From Branchiostoma floridae (taxonomy: Eukaryota > Chordata > Leptocardii > Amphioxiformes > Branchiostomatidae), in assembly GCF_000003815.2 (NCBI RefSeq), contig NC_049991.1:18756611-18820610 (forward strand): 64,000 nucleotides of DNA, given 5' to 3'. The notes under the pieces were generated by a model. The model was not told the DNA's origin, ran no database searches, and worked only from the letters and a program-made list of their open reading frames with translations. Position 1 is the stretch's first letter, and every line of letters starts with the position of its first letter. Positions 1 to 13,340 of this stretch are shown piece by piece. Made by a program: the position numbers and the translations under genes.

Positions 1-3000
1 AATTGTCTCCAGATTCAAATATGTAATTCCCTATATAAAGATAACAATTCATCGCTAAAAAAGAGTTAGATACTTGTTTGAGTCTTTGAGACTTTATTTG
101 AAAATTCCTATAATTGATCAAACCTGTTTCAGTACAGCTACAGCCTACAGGTACTTCAGGGTTCTAGCTTGTGCATTTTTAGTGGAACAGGCACTACACT
201 ATAATTTGTGACCACCATGCTAAAATGAGGACCACAACACTACTTTTCAACATTTACTTGTTGAACAATGCCAATAAATATGAAAAATTATCATCACGCT
301 TAAAAGCTAAAACCCTGATACTTAAACCAGTGCACCTGTACCTTAACCTGAATTTCTTTTAGGTACTCATTCCAACATATTGTTCACCTGTTACAGATAC
401 TAGTACATTGTGTTGCTATAAATGTCAACCTTTATCAACCCAACACATAAAACAATCTCCCCGCAATCCTAATTAAACCCGATAGTCAACGTGACGCGAC
501 TGTAAACCCGTCTTCTGATGAGAAACGACCCAGTTCTACACGTTCCAATCCGTCAATCATGTGCGAGTGTGATTATTCCAATGTCACTATGATTACAGTT
601 CCAGAAAGATTTGATATGCTGGAAGTGATCATCATTGTTCCTCAGGGGGACCCACTGTTGATGTGGCTATCAGAGCATGATAATAAGTCGTGGGCATAAT
701 TTTTTTCTGTCACGTAGTCAAATTCAATTTGAAATAATCTGTATTTCTTTCAAGTCTCTTCATACTCACATAGAAATGCACTGGAATTGAAAGACTTTTC
801 AATCATTTTGGGGTGTTTTGTGTATCTTTTGTTTAACCCAAACTGTGCAAGCAAGCAATCGACGAATGAATTTGTGTCAGATTTACATAATATTAAGCTT
901 TGCAGCTCGAATGCTTAACATTTTCCACGTACTTATAATTGTATAACATGTTTGAAATTTAATAATGTACATAAATGTATTTACCATTCTAATTTTCACA
1001 AAATATAAAATTTTCACAGCAATGTACTAACTTGGTGAGTAAATTTCCATGCTAACAGAAAATTGGTATAGATAGCACGGGTAATTCTGTTATCAATGAT
1101 ACAAATCAAAAACAACGTCACATTCTAACGAGGGCAGCATTAATTATAAATTACTCAGGGTTCATCTATCCTGACATATTAGGGAAAAATATGTAATCAA
1201 CGTGTTTTCCTTTCCCACGGGACAAAGAACGGTCTGAGGGCAAAGGGTCGGGAAAAAATACTGGGTAACTGGTGCATGTGCACTTTTGCGCATTCAAAAT
1301 TGAATGTACACCTAACATTTGATTTTGTACATGCTACATATCTAGACATTTGTGTACACGCTACAGAATGTCACCAACATTTAGTGTGGGGTCTGGGGAA
1401 AATTTATATAACCTTTTTAAATCAATAGTTCAATCTTGATGTTAACAGTTAACTTATACAATTTCATATTCAAACCCTGAATGAACCTTCTAGTTTATTA
1501 TAACTTGAGCACACAAATTATTTCTTTCTGTGCATGAAAATTTTTAGGATACCTGTAAGTGTACCAGTGCACCCATTCCCCATTGATAAATTTTGAACCC
1601 TGTGGGGCAAAGTGCAACTAGAACATGGTAGATAGCCATGACATGAGCATACGTCTGCACGTAAATAACGTTCAACTCCCCCTAGAACTACTTTGAGCCT
1701 ATCTTATACCGTAGAATTTAGGTTAGTAAAATCAAAAGCTCAGTCAAAAGAATGTTAGAATTTTAGTACGAACGTTCGAACAGTCAACTACATTTATCAT
1801 AAAAGCTAGTTCATGTCTAACTTGGACAAATATGGAACTAAAAATGAAACATATGTTTCCCTATTCTTCTTATCCCGCAAGGGCACAATGTTTCTCATTT
1901 ATGTATGCAAATTTCTTGGACATTTTTCAATTTCAGTCACATGAAAGCTGCCTCGCAAATGGATGGTAATATCCCCGATGGGCAGGACTAAATAATAAAT
2001 GGGTTCTCCGCTAATTCTGGGGATTTCTGGCTAGACACACCAGGGTTGGACAAGTTTTCTAAAATTCAATTGTCCTTTCGGGCAAATACATAAAAAATAT
2101 ACTAGCCCAAACAATCCGAAGAAACATTTTGCTTGCCTGAAATTTGAGTAAAGATATTTTTCTTTGTATTTTTACTTCCAGAAATGAAATTCCTTTACTA
2201 TTGGCATTTCTTTCTTTCTGTGTTCAACAATGCTTGATGTCGTGGCTGAAGATAAATAAATAAATAAATTAACACGTGATATATCAAGTCTTTCCCTGAA
2301 AAAAACTTTAGGATCATGATTCCATTGTTCATGATCAGACATCATATTCTAGTGTAACTGAAGTGTAAACCACACTGAATATTACATATTGTAAATATTT
2401 ATCTAAAACCAACAATGACATTTTTCAAAACTTTAATATTTTTCAGCGACCAATACAGTGAAAAGCATGACTACACGAATTACAAAGTGAAAAGCAGGAA
2501 AGATGATATTATAAGTTGATTACAGAATACTTTGCCCAAATTGGAATTCTGTCACAGGGTCCCAAAGGAAGGGACATGATCCAATTTTCCATATTTGGGC
2601 GTGGTCATCTCCAAACAATTTTTCTCTACACTTTAAATCTAATATTCTAACGTAGCCGACAAAAGAAGGGTTAATTTGGTTTGAGTTGGACTATTGTTTC
2701 AGACTTCACCTCAAATATTACAAATCTGCTTGTTGCCTTTTACAATTCTATCAATAACTGTTTGCAAAATAATATCCATGCAGACAATTTTAATTTCCTG
2801 AACATAAGTTATTTTTAATTTTCTACAGATGATTTTCCCAGAGAAAATGCCCATACTTTGGGAGACTTGTTTTTTTTTTCCAAATAACCTTCCCAGTGAG
2901 TGAGTGTCTGCAAAATTTATACAGACTCTTGATAGGACAAAAATTTTTAGTCTGTAACTCAAGGAGACAAAAAATCCCTCTCTTAATCTATTGAATATAT

Positions 3001-6000
3001 CATCTACATTGTACATGGCAACCAGAGATCAACACCCTGTGCCTTTTATGGAGAGGGCTCTGTAAAAGCAACAGTTGTGAGTAATACAATTCTGCGCAAC
3101 ACCAGGCATGAAACACATGGATGAGCAACTAAAGTGATTCACCACGATACATATATGGCACAGATTGATGTATAATTGTACACATTAGTCTTGGAATGAT
3201 ACTGACACATCAAAAAAAGTTATTAGTGCCACATTAACCAACCCTTGGGACCCTGCGTCAGCTGGGCAGAAACAATAAATACTGTAAGTCTTCAAATATT
3301 TGAAGTTGTTTTATTTTTGCTGTGTGTTGTGAATTGACAACACTACCAATATGTGATTCCAATGTGTTACTACTGTCTTACAGAATCACTCCCACTTCAA
3401 ACGACAACGCAAAAGCCTGCTTTAAGTTTCTAACACGAAATAAGGTCTCATGAAAATAAAGAAATTTACAGTGCAGTCTGCACACCTTAGCAGCAGCTGG
3501 CCCGTGATAGAAACATGTGTTACAAGAAAGTAGGAAGAACACACAGACGGGCGCAAATGTTTCCCTGCAAATGACACAGTGAAAGCCTACTACAAGTACA
3601 ACGAAATAAGGTACCTGAGAAAATAAACAAATTTACAGTGAAGTCTGCACACCTAAGAAACAGCTGGCCCGTGATAGAAACGTGTGTTACAAGGCAAGCA
3701 CTAGGAACACACAGACGGGAGGTAACTGTTTCCCTGCAAATGACACAGCGAAAGCCTTCTCCAACGAAATAAGGTCTCAGCGAAAATAGAGAAATGAATA
3801 TACAGTGAAGTTTGCACACCTAAGAAACAGCTGGCCCGTGATAGTAACGTGTGTAACAAGGCTAGTACTAGTAGTAGGAACACGCAGACGGGAGGTAAAC
3901 ATTAAACAACTGTTTCAGTGGGTTGGGTAGCACTCCTGGAACAAGTGTAGGGACAAGTTGGGCTTGTGTCAACAGGGAATAAGTGAACAGCTGTGAGGAC
4001 TGGGCCTATCACTGGAAACCATTCATGGCGGTCCAAATCTGTCCAGAACAGCAGATGACTCTGATAACATGAAAATACGGGAGATACAGTATTGAGTAAA
4101 AAGACAAGACAAAACATTGTGTTGTTTAGAAGACTTGAGGATTACTCCAACACAAAAGGCCACCTGCTCCAAGTAGTAACTAATTACCATTGGGCTCTGG
4201 CCAAAAATGATTACCTGTCAAATATCATTTTCTCTCAGACTCAAGTTACCTAGGCAGCATCCAAAACACCCCCATTTCTGATATGGACCCTTCTGCCCAG
4301 TGATAGCACATACCACCTTTGGTCAATCAATATTCATGATACACAGAAATTATCAAAACCCAGAATGTGCCACATTTTAGCCACTTCTCCTGATATCCCA
4401 ATTGCGCTTCGACTCTTGTTTGAATCCTTTCTAGACAAAATTGCATGCCGAAACCTTTAGAATTATGTTTGTCCTTGTCAAGACTCAAGGGGGTTCTACT
4501 CTGATTCCTCATCTTTTTGACAGGAACCTTGAAACCTGATGCCTGCTCAAGATATGAAGGAAGTCTCTCTACAACTTACAAGTGGGGGGAACAGAGGCTG
4601 GCTTACAGAACTGAGTTGTGTCTTCCCTTGTTTTCATTTCTTTTTAGGATCTGAATTTTAATATGACGAACTGCACTACAGCCAGGAAGGGCTAGAGACA
4701 AATAACTGCAACATGAAAACTGGGAAATTATTTGCCTCACTAATAATACGTAACAACATAACATTCCTAAAGGTTATTTCAGGCTTCTGCATTACGTAAA
4801 TCCCGTAATTGAACGATAGAATTTGAAGTCTACACTACAGCGAGTCTTCAAAACCTTTTTCGTGCATTCTCACAAAGGTTTTCCCCACACGGTGATATGC
4901 TATGAAGGTTACATGAAGCCATACAAAGCTCTCCAGGAAGCTTACGCACACATTAAGGCGTACAACAGTTCACGTGGATGAGTCACGGGGGCTCCTGTCC
5001 CCACTTCCCTCTTCGGGTTGCCTAGCGACAACAGCACTTTCCCTCTCTTAGCTAATCATTATCCTTCCAATGTGGGTACAGGCGGGTTGTGTAATCACCG
5101 GGGGATTGATTTTTATTTCGCACTTGTGATAAGAACAAACAAGAAATGAAAACAGTTTACATGGACGAGGAACAAAACCTTGTACTAGTACATGGTACCA
5201 AATTATACATATGTGACAATGCCATATGTGTGTTACATGTTAGCTGGTGTGTTACACTGAAGGGCGGTTACACCAGCTATATAGATACAGATGAAGACTA
5301 AGAGTCTGGTACCTATATATGCCATTCCTTTGTTTTCAAGTGACGGAAGAAAGAAATGCTCTTCTGGAACTTACAAAAGGAATACCACTACAATCTGGTG
5401 ACAAAACAACTTTGAAAAAAAAAAAATATTCGTACTTGGCAACGAAAACCACTGCATGAATTTGAAGCAACTGCAATGCAAACCCAGAAAACGTATGATA
5501 ATAAACTTAAGACGTAAACAACCCAATCAACGTGCAGCTTGCAATTGCAAGAACAGCTTTTACTTTACATAGTTTCTATAGAAGATTTAATTATTCATAT
5601 GTTATGTAGAAGTCCCCGATACAACCTACCGACGATAACATTTTTCTTTTTGTAACTCCGACAAGGAAACAAGAATGCTATTGTTGGTGTATGTGCTTGA
5701 ACCAAGTTGTTTGACATAAACTTCCTCATAATGATAGACAAGTTGAAAAAAATGTCAACAATGTGACCAAGGGTCTGAGAAACTTGAGCGAATGTTTGGT
5801 TGACATACAATTGTTGCTGACTTTTGCACACAATCAGATGGATTTTGTGTGAGAAAAAAGGGACTTGGTTAGTTGGTACAATTTTTTTTCAACCAAACTT
5901 GGACAAACTGTGTGAATTGTACATTGTCACAAGCATATCTTCAAAATCTTGTTAGAAGCTTTGACAAACTGACGTGAGACCTTATGTAAACATATGTGAA

Positions 6001-6476
6001 TGAAGCTGCAAAAATTTCTACTTCCTTCACATATCCTGGTGTTGTCTCAAGGATGCGGGGTTCGATTCCCAGTCTCCTACAGTAGTAGTCATGTTGACTG
6101 TTGCTCTGTGATTTTTCCTTGCCATGTTGATGACATCACTTCACTGTGATTCAAACCCCTTCCTTATACAGATATGTGCCCTACATCATATATAGTACAT
6201 GCACATAAACACCAACAGTTGGTATGGGTCATGAACTTCCTTCCATCCTTTCGAGGTTGTACAGACAAAACCATGGGTGTTCCACATGTTGTATGTGACA
6301 TACAGGTGTACACTGGTATCTTCTGCCCCCCTCCCCCCTTCGGATGATAGTGACACCACCCCACCCTTGGTAACAAAAAGCCCCAGGCTAGCAGACTTCT
6401 CCGGTTACCACCATCAATTTTCAGACAAATCGTCTCTAAGGATTACATTTAGGAGACTGTAATGTGTTGTTCTTAC
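1..6476 (-). other. CSNK1 intron 2 (partial), no further exon seen
   Basis: AT-rich DNA read on both strands. No sequence matching later CK1 exons (the HRDVKPDN or DFG regions) was found. It holds a 167-bp tandem repeat (about 3400-3900), a piece of an interspersed element with a GTGTGTTACACTG core (about 5230-5300, related pieces near 52020 and 54873), and short A/T runs. Short open frames here look random. Confidence 0.6.
3405..3900. repeat. 167-bp tandem repeat, about three units
   Basis: Units beginning CAGCTGGCCCGTGATAG start at 3494, 3661 and 3828, giving a period of exactly 167 bp twice. A partial unit precedes at about 3405-3493 and the last unit is cut short near 3900. Units also share ACACACAGACGGG and AGTCTGCACACC. 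It lies in CK1 intron 2. The minus-strand open frames across it are by-products of the repetition. Confidence 0.8.
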
Positions 6477-7128
6477 CTCCTCCCTGCATCATTTTGTAGA
6501 ACTTGCTCTCTATATGGAGCTGTGGGTGCTTCGTTTTCACACATTCTAGCTTGATCGCCACTTCCTCCATGTTAGCAATATTAGTTCCTGAGGAAAAAAA
6601 TGACAAGAAAAATAAAAACACTCGCAACTTCACTAGTATAAGAATAGCAGGATATCAACCTACACCTAGTTTATCTGAAATTGAACATTTTTGCGACGGA
6701 ATGAGTCTGGAGGTAACGTTATAATTTTGACAGTTCGAAAATGTTGTGTGATGTTTTGATAAGTATCACGGTTACAACAGACCTCAACCCAAACCCTAAA
6801 CGGTTCGCTCGGAAGATCTAGAAACGGGTCAGGCCCGATCTGATACAGGAAAAGAAGTTTTTGGCTAATCCCAGAACAAATCCGGGTTGTTTGTTTGCAA
6901 GAGAGGCAGTGAGAACACCGCTTTCAGCAAGTGTCCCGTGTCTGCCGACATGCAATTTGCAGGTCTCAGCTGTTTCCTTTCAAATGAAAATCGCAGTCGA
7001 TACAATCAGGTATGTTTGTGGTGTCTTGTAGGGATTGTAGAGCGCTACAAACCTAGGTAAATGTCTCCGAAGCTCCCGCTTCCGATCTTGCGGCCCAGCC
7101 GGTATTTGTTACCGACTCTCAACTCCAT
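6477..7128 (-). CDS. CSNK1D: Casein kinase 1 delta/epsilon, first two coding exons (partial gene)
   Basis: Serine/threonine kinase of the CK1 delta/epsilon (Doubletime) type, which acts in circadian clock, Wnt and Hedgehog signalling. Seen: coding exon 1 (7053-7128) starts [20 protein letters not shown], the near-invariant CK1 N-terminus with its glycine loop, and ends in phase 1 at a GTTTGT donor. Exon 2 (6477-6587) follows a TTTTTTCCTCAG acceptor and encodes [20 protein letters not shown] (ATP-binding lysine in VAIK) through YKMMQGG before a GTAAGA donor. The exons join in frame (76 + 111 nt, about 62 residues of a family protein usually 400-420 aa). The next exon should begin with the codons for VGIP but I find none down to position 1, so the rest lies outside the window and intron 2 exceeds 6.4 kb. 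A TTCCAG acceptor-like site lies 6 bases upstream of the ATG, so an upstream non-coding exon is possible. Delta and epsilon paralogues cannot be separated from this piece. Confidence 0.95.
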
Positions 7129-7500
7129 CTCGGCTCTGGAACACAGAGAGAGCTGTCAGGAATGCACCCAGGCCGTTCGAAAGCCCCCAGTCAATGACAA
7201 ACCGACGCAAACAGACGGATCTCCCTCGGATTCGGCTTGGGATTTTACCAAGTTCTCTCAAAATTCTGCCGGCAAGGTTCAGTCCACAACAAGATATGTT
7301 CCTCAACGTTTGTTTCAACTTGAAATCAGGGCAATCAGTGAGTGGATATTGTCAGGATGTCGCGGATTCTTCATGGTCTACCCCAAACTACTCCGTACAG
7401 CCGCCATTATTTACTCCGCTGGACTCCGTTGCCGCCCGTAGGCCGCATGCGCACAGCTGGCGATGACGAAAGTTCCCCGGATGCTCAAGGCCCCCTACCC
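7129..7500 (-). promoter_or_regulatory. CSNK1 5' leader and probable promoter
   Basis: A locally GC- and CpG-richer stretch directly upstream of the CK1 start codon, ending in the CpG-bearing palindrome-like GCATGCGCAC near 7446 (an NRF1-like TGCGCATGCG-type site on the minus strand). No TATA box is obvious. The open frames on the plus strand here are antisense to the CK1 leader and exon 1. Promoter assignment is inferred from position and composition. Confidence 0.45.
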
Positions 7501-8354
7501 GCAATAAAATCATCCTATCAATTTGCTTTCTATATATTCTGGCCACTCCTTTATTACGTTTTATTAATTGATGATAACAAAAAAATTAAGTAAGATAGAA
7601 CTCACGGTAAAAATGTCTATCAATAACAACGTTCAGCATTATTTTGGGGACAGAAAATCAGATGGCAAAAATCTAAATTGACTATATATATAATGTAGCA
7701 ATGCACTAAACGTTTGGTAGTTTTTTCTTTAAATCTTTGGTTGAATTTATTGAAATGGCAAAGTTGCGTTCTTAATGCGAACTGCACAGCGCTAATATTA
7801 TGGATAAAACATGAACCAAATACGGATGATAAAGTCTTGATGTTGAGTTGTGGCACACTCGACTTTGGCCAAAAAAAGCATAAAAGGGACGTTTATTTAC
7901 TTATCTATTCATCTAATATTTGTTAATGTCAACTAGGACTCGATTCGTTGTCTTTTTTACCTATACTGTACACCCTTCTTCAACTATGTTAATCCCGAAT
8001 AAAGTATTGCAAAAAAAAAGAAGAGAAAGGTCTTCATTCTATAAAGCCAAAGCATAAAAGGAAAAGTACACTTTTAAAACTAATCTTACAATCTTTATCA
8101 TTTATAAAGTTGATTAAGAATAGTAGGTGTTATGTGAAATTCATCTTATCAAATAGGTATGGACCTAATATAGATCCCTTCAATAGCAGTTACCCACTGA
8201 TTTATGTCCGATGATTTTGGACACCATTTTAGATACAGGGCGTGGCGGGAAAGCGTCATCAAAGCGCGCACAGGCCAATCCGACAACAGACGCAGTGACC
8301 CGAAAAAGTCATGACCACAGTCCATTTACGGCCTTGTCACATGCCCGCCCTCAG

Positions 8355-8473
8355 GCTCTCCAAGCAGAGGTCTCCGGCTGCTTTTTTAGGCGTTTTTATC
8401 GGGCCACGAGACATCAAGAAAATGTCAAAAAACGTCAAAAACACCAGGAGCCTAACCTCCGCTTGGAGAGTAT
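8355..8473. mobile_element. MITE with CTCTCCAAGCAGAGG termini
   Basis: A ~118-bp element bounded by TCTCCAAGCAGAGGT on the left and its near-complement AACCTCCGCTTGGAGAG on the right. The same termini recur at 60268-60432 and as single ends near 9177, 60608, 61035 and 61367. No coding capacity. Confidence 0.75.
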
Positions 8474-9023
8474 TCCCGCACAGAGAGTGTCATTAATTTC
8501 GAACTCATAGTTAAAAAGAAGAAGAAAAAATAATGTAACGTTATGGCTATGTAATCCTGTTGCAAATTAGGATTGCCAGGAGTTTCAAAATACTAGTAAG
8601 TACCAAAAAGTAGAACATAAAGAAAAACGAAATTGGAAATAATTGGGAAAAATCCATGTCATTGTCACTAAAGCTTGGATATTCGGCAGCCAAACGTTGT
8701 GATTAAAAAAAAAGATCAAAGGATATGAAATGAAATTAATTAATGAAAGGAAATAAAGTGAGCGCAAATAAAAAGTTGGCAAGAAGTTCTTTTACGTCAT
8801 CCTTTTCTGATTCTGACATTTTTCTCATTCCCGGAAATTTCTCAATGATGTAATTGTTGATAGGTCTGTTTTCTCTGTCAAGACCAGTAAAAAAATCAAT
8901 GACATGATGAGTTTAGAATTAGCTCTTCCGTGAGCTTAACTGTATCAATATCACTAATAATAATAACATGTGATAAGAAAACGGCAACTAAAAAGAATAC
9001 AGCAGGAGCTATTCTGTAACGAA

Positions 9024-9139
9024 GGCTAGAAAATAGCCTGGTATCCAGCCGTAATATAGCTCCCGGGTCTCTTCTGTCCTCTTTACAAATATAGAAGAGA
9101 CTCGGGAGCTATAATAATACGGCTGGTTACCAGGCTAGC
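9024..9139. mobile_element. Palindromic MITE
   Basis: An almost perfect hairpin: TAGCCTGGTATCCAGCCGTA on the left pairs with TACGGCTGGTTACCAGGCTA on the right, and inside these GCTCCCGGGTCTCTTCT pairs with AGAAGAGACTCGGGAGC, leaving a loop of about 15 nt. The AGCCTGG.TACC ends resemble those of the element at 48553-48740. Non-coding. Confidence 0.8.
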
Positions 9140-9624
9140 TAGAAAATGGGCCGGATCCTTACATCTCTTGGATATTGGTTACTCTCCAAGCAGAGGCACT
9201 GCAAAGCGGTTACACCAGTTATGCTGTACAGAAAACTGTCCCCTCAATTGACCTTTCTCCGTCAAGTGACCCTGAAGATCTCTGGACGTATACGGCAACG
9301 TGATTCAGACTACTCGCTTCCTATGACAGTCATAAAACTCTAGACGATTCATTTCTTCGCGAAAAATCACTAAACACGGTATAAATAGTTTTTTTTTGTC
9401 AGCGGAGGTTAATTACACTACATTACAACTGTGGGAACTTGCCGCGGGCTGTGTTACATTCATATACACATGTGTATGTTCTAAATGCAACGCCCAGCAC
9501 ATCTTTAATTGTTTACAAAATAAAGAAATAAGTCAGAGAATGCTATAAATAATGTGAATTTACAGCGCCTCTTTATCTGACGAAAATTGTTGCGAAGTTT
9601 CACGTAAGAAAAAGGTAAACTTAC

Positions 9625-9788
9625 CCGGGGTCGGGAATTGCTGTCAGCGATCTCTTGACTATAGTATGCACTTGACTGAACAGGCTGGTCTCTGACTTCC
9701 ACTTGCCTTTACTGAGTCCTCTTTGACCATGAGGTGATTTCATTTTCTCCAGTCTTTCTAGCTGCAACCTTCTCATTATAAACGCTTG
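9625..9788 (-). CDS. Orphan exon-like open frame, function unknown
   Basis: Not recognised. On the minus strand a 164-nt stretch runs from a TTTTACAG acceptor to a GTAAGT donor and is open in one frame, with a basic, coiled-coil-like start (RRLQLERLEKMK) and an end reading TAIPDP. An ATG at 9776 could instead make this a first exon. No compatible partner exon was found between it and the CK1 gene or the RNF216 3' end. Splicing directly to the CK1 leader acceptor would meet a stop after a few codons, so it could only act there as an upstream reading frame. It could be a chance open frame. Confidence 0.25.
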
Positions 9789-12700
9789 CTGTAAAACCTA
9801 TAGAACTGTCCGAGAGCGTAGAGAACGGTTGTGAACCAAAGAATCAATGTGCTAGCAGACGACGTTGACATTTGAGTGTGTGGGTGACAGCAGTGTATCA
9901 CCAAGCTTTTTATTGTGAGTCCTATGGGTCCTTGGTGACTGTGAAGGGAGGAGCCTTTCGCAGGAAGAGACGGGACTGTTTTTGGTGATGAATCACAGAA
10001 AGGCCAAAAAGGAGTTTTCCAAATCGATCTGTTCCGTTCAGCAGAGAAGTTTATCTTACCCCTAACATGTTTCTTTCTGTCTAATAGAGAAATTCGAAAG
10101 ACCGAGGGATGAAATACAAAGTAAACATCCTTTTACCACATCTTTACCTCAGCGGATGTTTTGTAATTGCATATCCTGTATCTCCCTATCACACCCTCCA
10201 GAAGTGTCACTGATAACTATCTTGGTGAGGAACCAAATATGTTTCCTGATTCGGAATACGGATTTACCTCACTGCTGGGCTATCCTTTACGTCAAGGGGA
10301 GAGGCAAGCCTCTCTTCAACACAGGAAATGTTTCAATCATTGTAAATAACTTTTGCAGTGTAGGCCATGGAAAATGGAGAGTATGGAAAATTTTCATGAC
10401 CAGTGATTTCTACTACAGCCTGAACTGACTTTAATTTTTTGCATTTTGGGGTCAAGAAGAAAGAAAAAAAAAGACAATCAAATAGGACAGAGCTTTTAGT
10501 TATGTTTATAGATTTGGAAGAATCATGTAATTAAATGTAGTCCAAACCACAACACCAAAAGCCCTAGAGCCGTTGGCGTGGCCAGTTTGGCAGCGCTTAA
10601 ACCCCACTGTTACAAACCTTCCCCCAGCGGTCATGCCCTCAATGAAGAGCTTTGAGTTTGTCACAAAAACGTTAGCAAAACACTGAAAAAGTATAGTAGA
10701 AGAATAAAGAGGTTCTTTTTACACTAACATTTCTGCGAACCTTCTCTGCCTACCAACTTCCTCAGTGCAATACTGACTTGTTCAAATTGCACTGCAACTA
10801 CAGGTGTCACTGCTTACAGTGTAAAGCAGTCAGCATTGTCAGGATCAATACTAATGAACAATCACTTCAAAATGTAAACTCATGAGAGTTAACGTTACAG
10901 ACACATGATCTCATTGATTGGTCAAACACGTGATCTCTGCAACTGGTCAAACGTGCCAGGGAGTTTAGACACCCACTTAGCATTGTCCGGATGGTGACAG
11001 AAGGAAAACGAAACACCAGAGGAAATAAAACACCAGAGGAAATAAAACATTGATTGGTGAAAAGAATATCTAACGTTATTCAGTGACTTACCGACCTCAA
11101 GAAACTATTCACATTTCTATTGCACATTGATGAAGATTAGACATTCCTATTGTAAACAATATTTTATTGAAGACATACAACAAGAAGACATTTTCTTTTT
11201 TCAATATCTGACAAAAGGAATGGACAAGACAGAACATCAATATTGAGACACAGGGCAAGATCTTCAGTCCAAAGCTGAAGCAGGTACAATATCTATGAAC
11301 ATACAAATGTTTGTAGTCATATTTCTACTTCTATCCTGTTCATTCTCATAGGAGAGCATTGGCCATAGCCTGTAAGTTGGGAGACCTGCTAAACCAGGCT
11401 GAAGTTTCAACTTGTGGGCAAGGGCTCTAACTAGCTGTCAGCCAATCAAAGAATCAGCTTTACCTGAAGAAAACATTTTGCTGACTCTCTGATTGGCAGA
11501 CAGCTGGTTAGACACCATACTGTACAGAATTAACACACACAAGCAAGAAGAAATTTCAGCCGAGTTTAGCAGTGCCTCTTCAAGGTATATCCTACCTATA
11601 CCATGGACAAGACTATGAGTAGGAGTATGTAAGTTTTAAGTACTAAGTAAACCAGTGGTAGCTATTTGTTGACTTTAACAGTTTATCTATAAAACCTTTG
11701 GCGAGAATGTGCAAGATCCAATGTTTTCCTTGTCATCTTTAGCTTGTGGTGTATGTATCTGAATTTCCTGCATAGCTTAGAAGTTGGAACGTTTGCCAAA
11801 CCCCTGGAAGACTTGAGGTGATACGTTTAACAAGTCTGCTTGGTGCCTTTCAGGAAACTAGAACATTGTTCTCTTACTTTACATGGAAACAACAGTACAA
11901 AAATAACTTAATGCTCGTAACTTGAAGAACATTAACAACGGGCTAAATAATATACAGCCTTTTGAAACAATTTAAACGCAACAAAGAATATAAGAAATAT
12001 TAGTAAATTTTAAAGAAAGTCTATTTCTACATATAATATATATTTTTGGTTTTTCAAAACAAAAGAAAAAAACACAAGACAATGCAATAATAATGTAGAT
12101 GTACAACACTGGTTATCTTTTCAAATAGGGAATGAGAAGGACACAAAATTAGAGGCCAGTTACAAATCTTTAAGTCAACTATTTTTGTAACCATGTCATT
12201 TGAAGAAAGTTTATGTTTTCTTTTAAAGTTAATGACAACTGGGTGATAGACATAGTAGCTAGAAAACTCGTTCGCATTTGGGTGAAAAGATAGAAATGTG
12301 TCTCTTCCAAAATGGGGTCCTTCAAATAGAAAATGATCTCAAATACTTGACATTGACTTAGCTTTTGTTTTTCTCTGACAGTGGAAATTGGTAATACATT
12401 TTGCAACTTGGAGAACATTGACAGCCCACCTCAGCTAAGACTTATGTGCGGCGAGGATGAGTGAGTGAGAACTTGCAAGGCACTGTTCCATACGTACCTC
12501 TAAAATGTGTCATGGGAAAGCAATTAGTTAGCCTAGCGATTTGAGAGATGAGTCTGATGAAGCCCTCAATAATATCCCTTGCCACAGACGGGTGGCGCAT
12601 CAGACTTTCTGCAACTCGAGATCTCACTCACTAACTCACCTGGGTCACTGAGATCACTGGTCACCAAATAAAATGTTTTATCTGCATTATGTGACGTCTC

Positions 12701-13340
12701 AGAAGCAGTCGATTGCTCTTTCCTTTACAAAGACTGAAGTTGGACACTTTAACAAAAAATCTGCAAGTCCAAGCCGGAACCTTAAGTTCATCTTTGATCC
12801 AGAATTACTTCTATCAACATCAACTTGATGAACTTTCAAGGTAATATCCTGGAAGGCATCAGCATTTGGTCTTAAGTACTTATTCACACTTAGGCACATG
12901 GAAGGATAAGTGGACAGGAGCCTCTCTTTGTATTGCAACAATCCACACTAACTGTTCTTTTTGCAACCTTCCCTTTTTTATGAAATTCGATTGCGACGAT
13001 GCCACGATTGCAAAGGAACACTCTCTTAATTTTCTGCAACCTTTTTTTTAATTCGAATTCAGGGCTGTCTCCGGCTTTAACTTTTTTCTGTCCCTCTCAT
13101 TGTTTTGGGAGTCCACGTTGTTGATTTTCCTTGTTCAATCTGTCATTTTAAGCTTATGAAAACACATTTTCAATAACTTTATGTAATGACGTCCAGATTT
13201 TGGGGACGGATGGTGTAGAATTTTTGTCTGTCACAAAAAGCAAATTTCAGGCCCAGATGGAAGGACTGGAGGGAGCCCTGTTCGAATTACGAGTTGCTAA
13301 GGAGCAAGAAGCTTGATTGCAACAATGCCACTTTGGCCAG
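9789..13340. other. Gene-poor stretch and probable RNF216 3' flank
   Basis: No convincing coding exon on either strand. Minus-strand poly(A)-type signals that could end RNF216 are ATTAAA at about 13047-13052 and AATAAA at about 11161-11168. An imperfect hairpin lies at about 11430-11515 (AGCTGTCAGCCAATCA pairing with TGATTGGCAGACAGCT). An element with AGGGCTGTC ends sits at about 13062-13275. A minus-strand open frame near 12520-12620 lacks clean splice sites. Confidence 0.5.
13062..13275. mobile_element. Short interspersed element with AGGGCTGTC ends
   Basis: Begins CAGGGCTGTCTCCGGCTTTAA and shares AAGCTTATGAAAACACATTTTCA with the element at 30984-31178, where that stretch is in opposite orientation. 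The 30984 copy has matching inverted ends (AGGGCTGTC / GGGACAGCCCT). Likely a MITE; this copy is degraded at its right end. Confidence 0.5.

Noticed and set aside
6040..6085. tRNA gene suggested by a GGGGTTCGATTCC B-box-like stretch
   Set aside because: No A box and no acceptor or anticodon stems can be drawn around it; at most a SINE scrap.
7061..7593. Plus-strand open frames of 60-126 codons
   Set aside because: They are antisense to the CK1 leader and first exon, which carries an unmistakable CK1 N-terminus on the minus strand.
12442..12627. Minus-strand frame with RVAESLMRHPSVARDIIEGF
   Set aside because: Looks protein-like, but no clean acceptor and donor pair fits the frame and no neighbouring exon was found.
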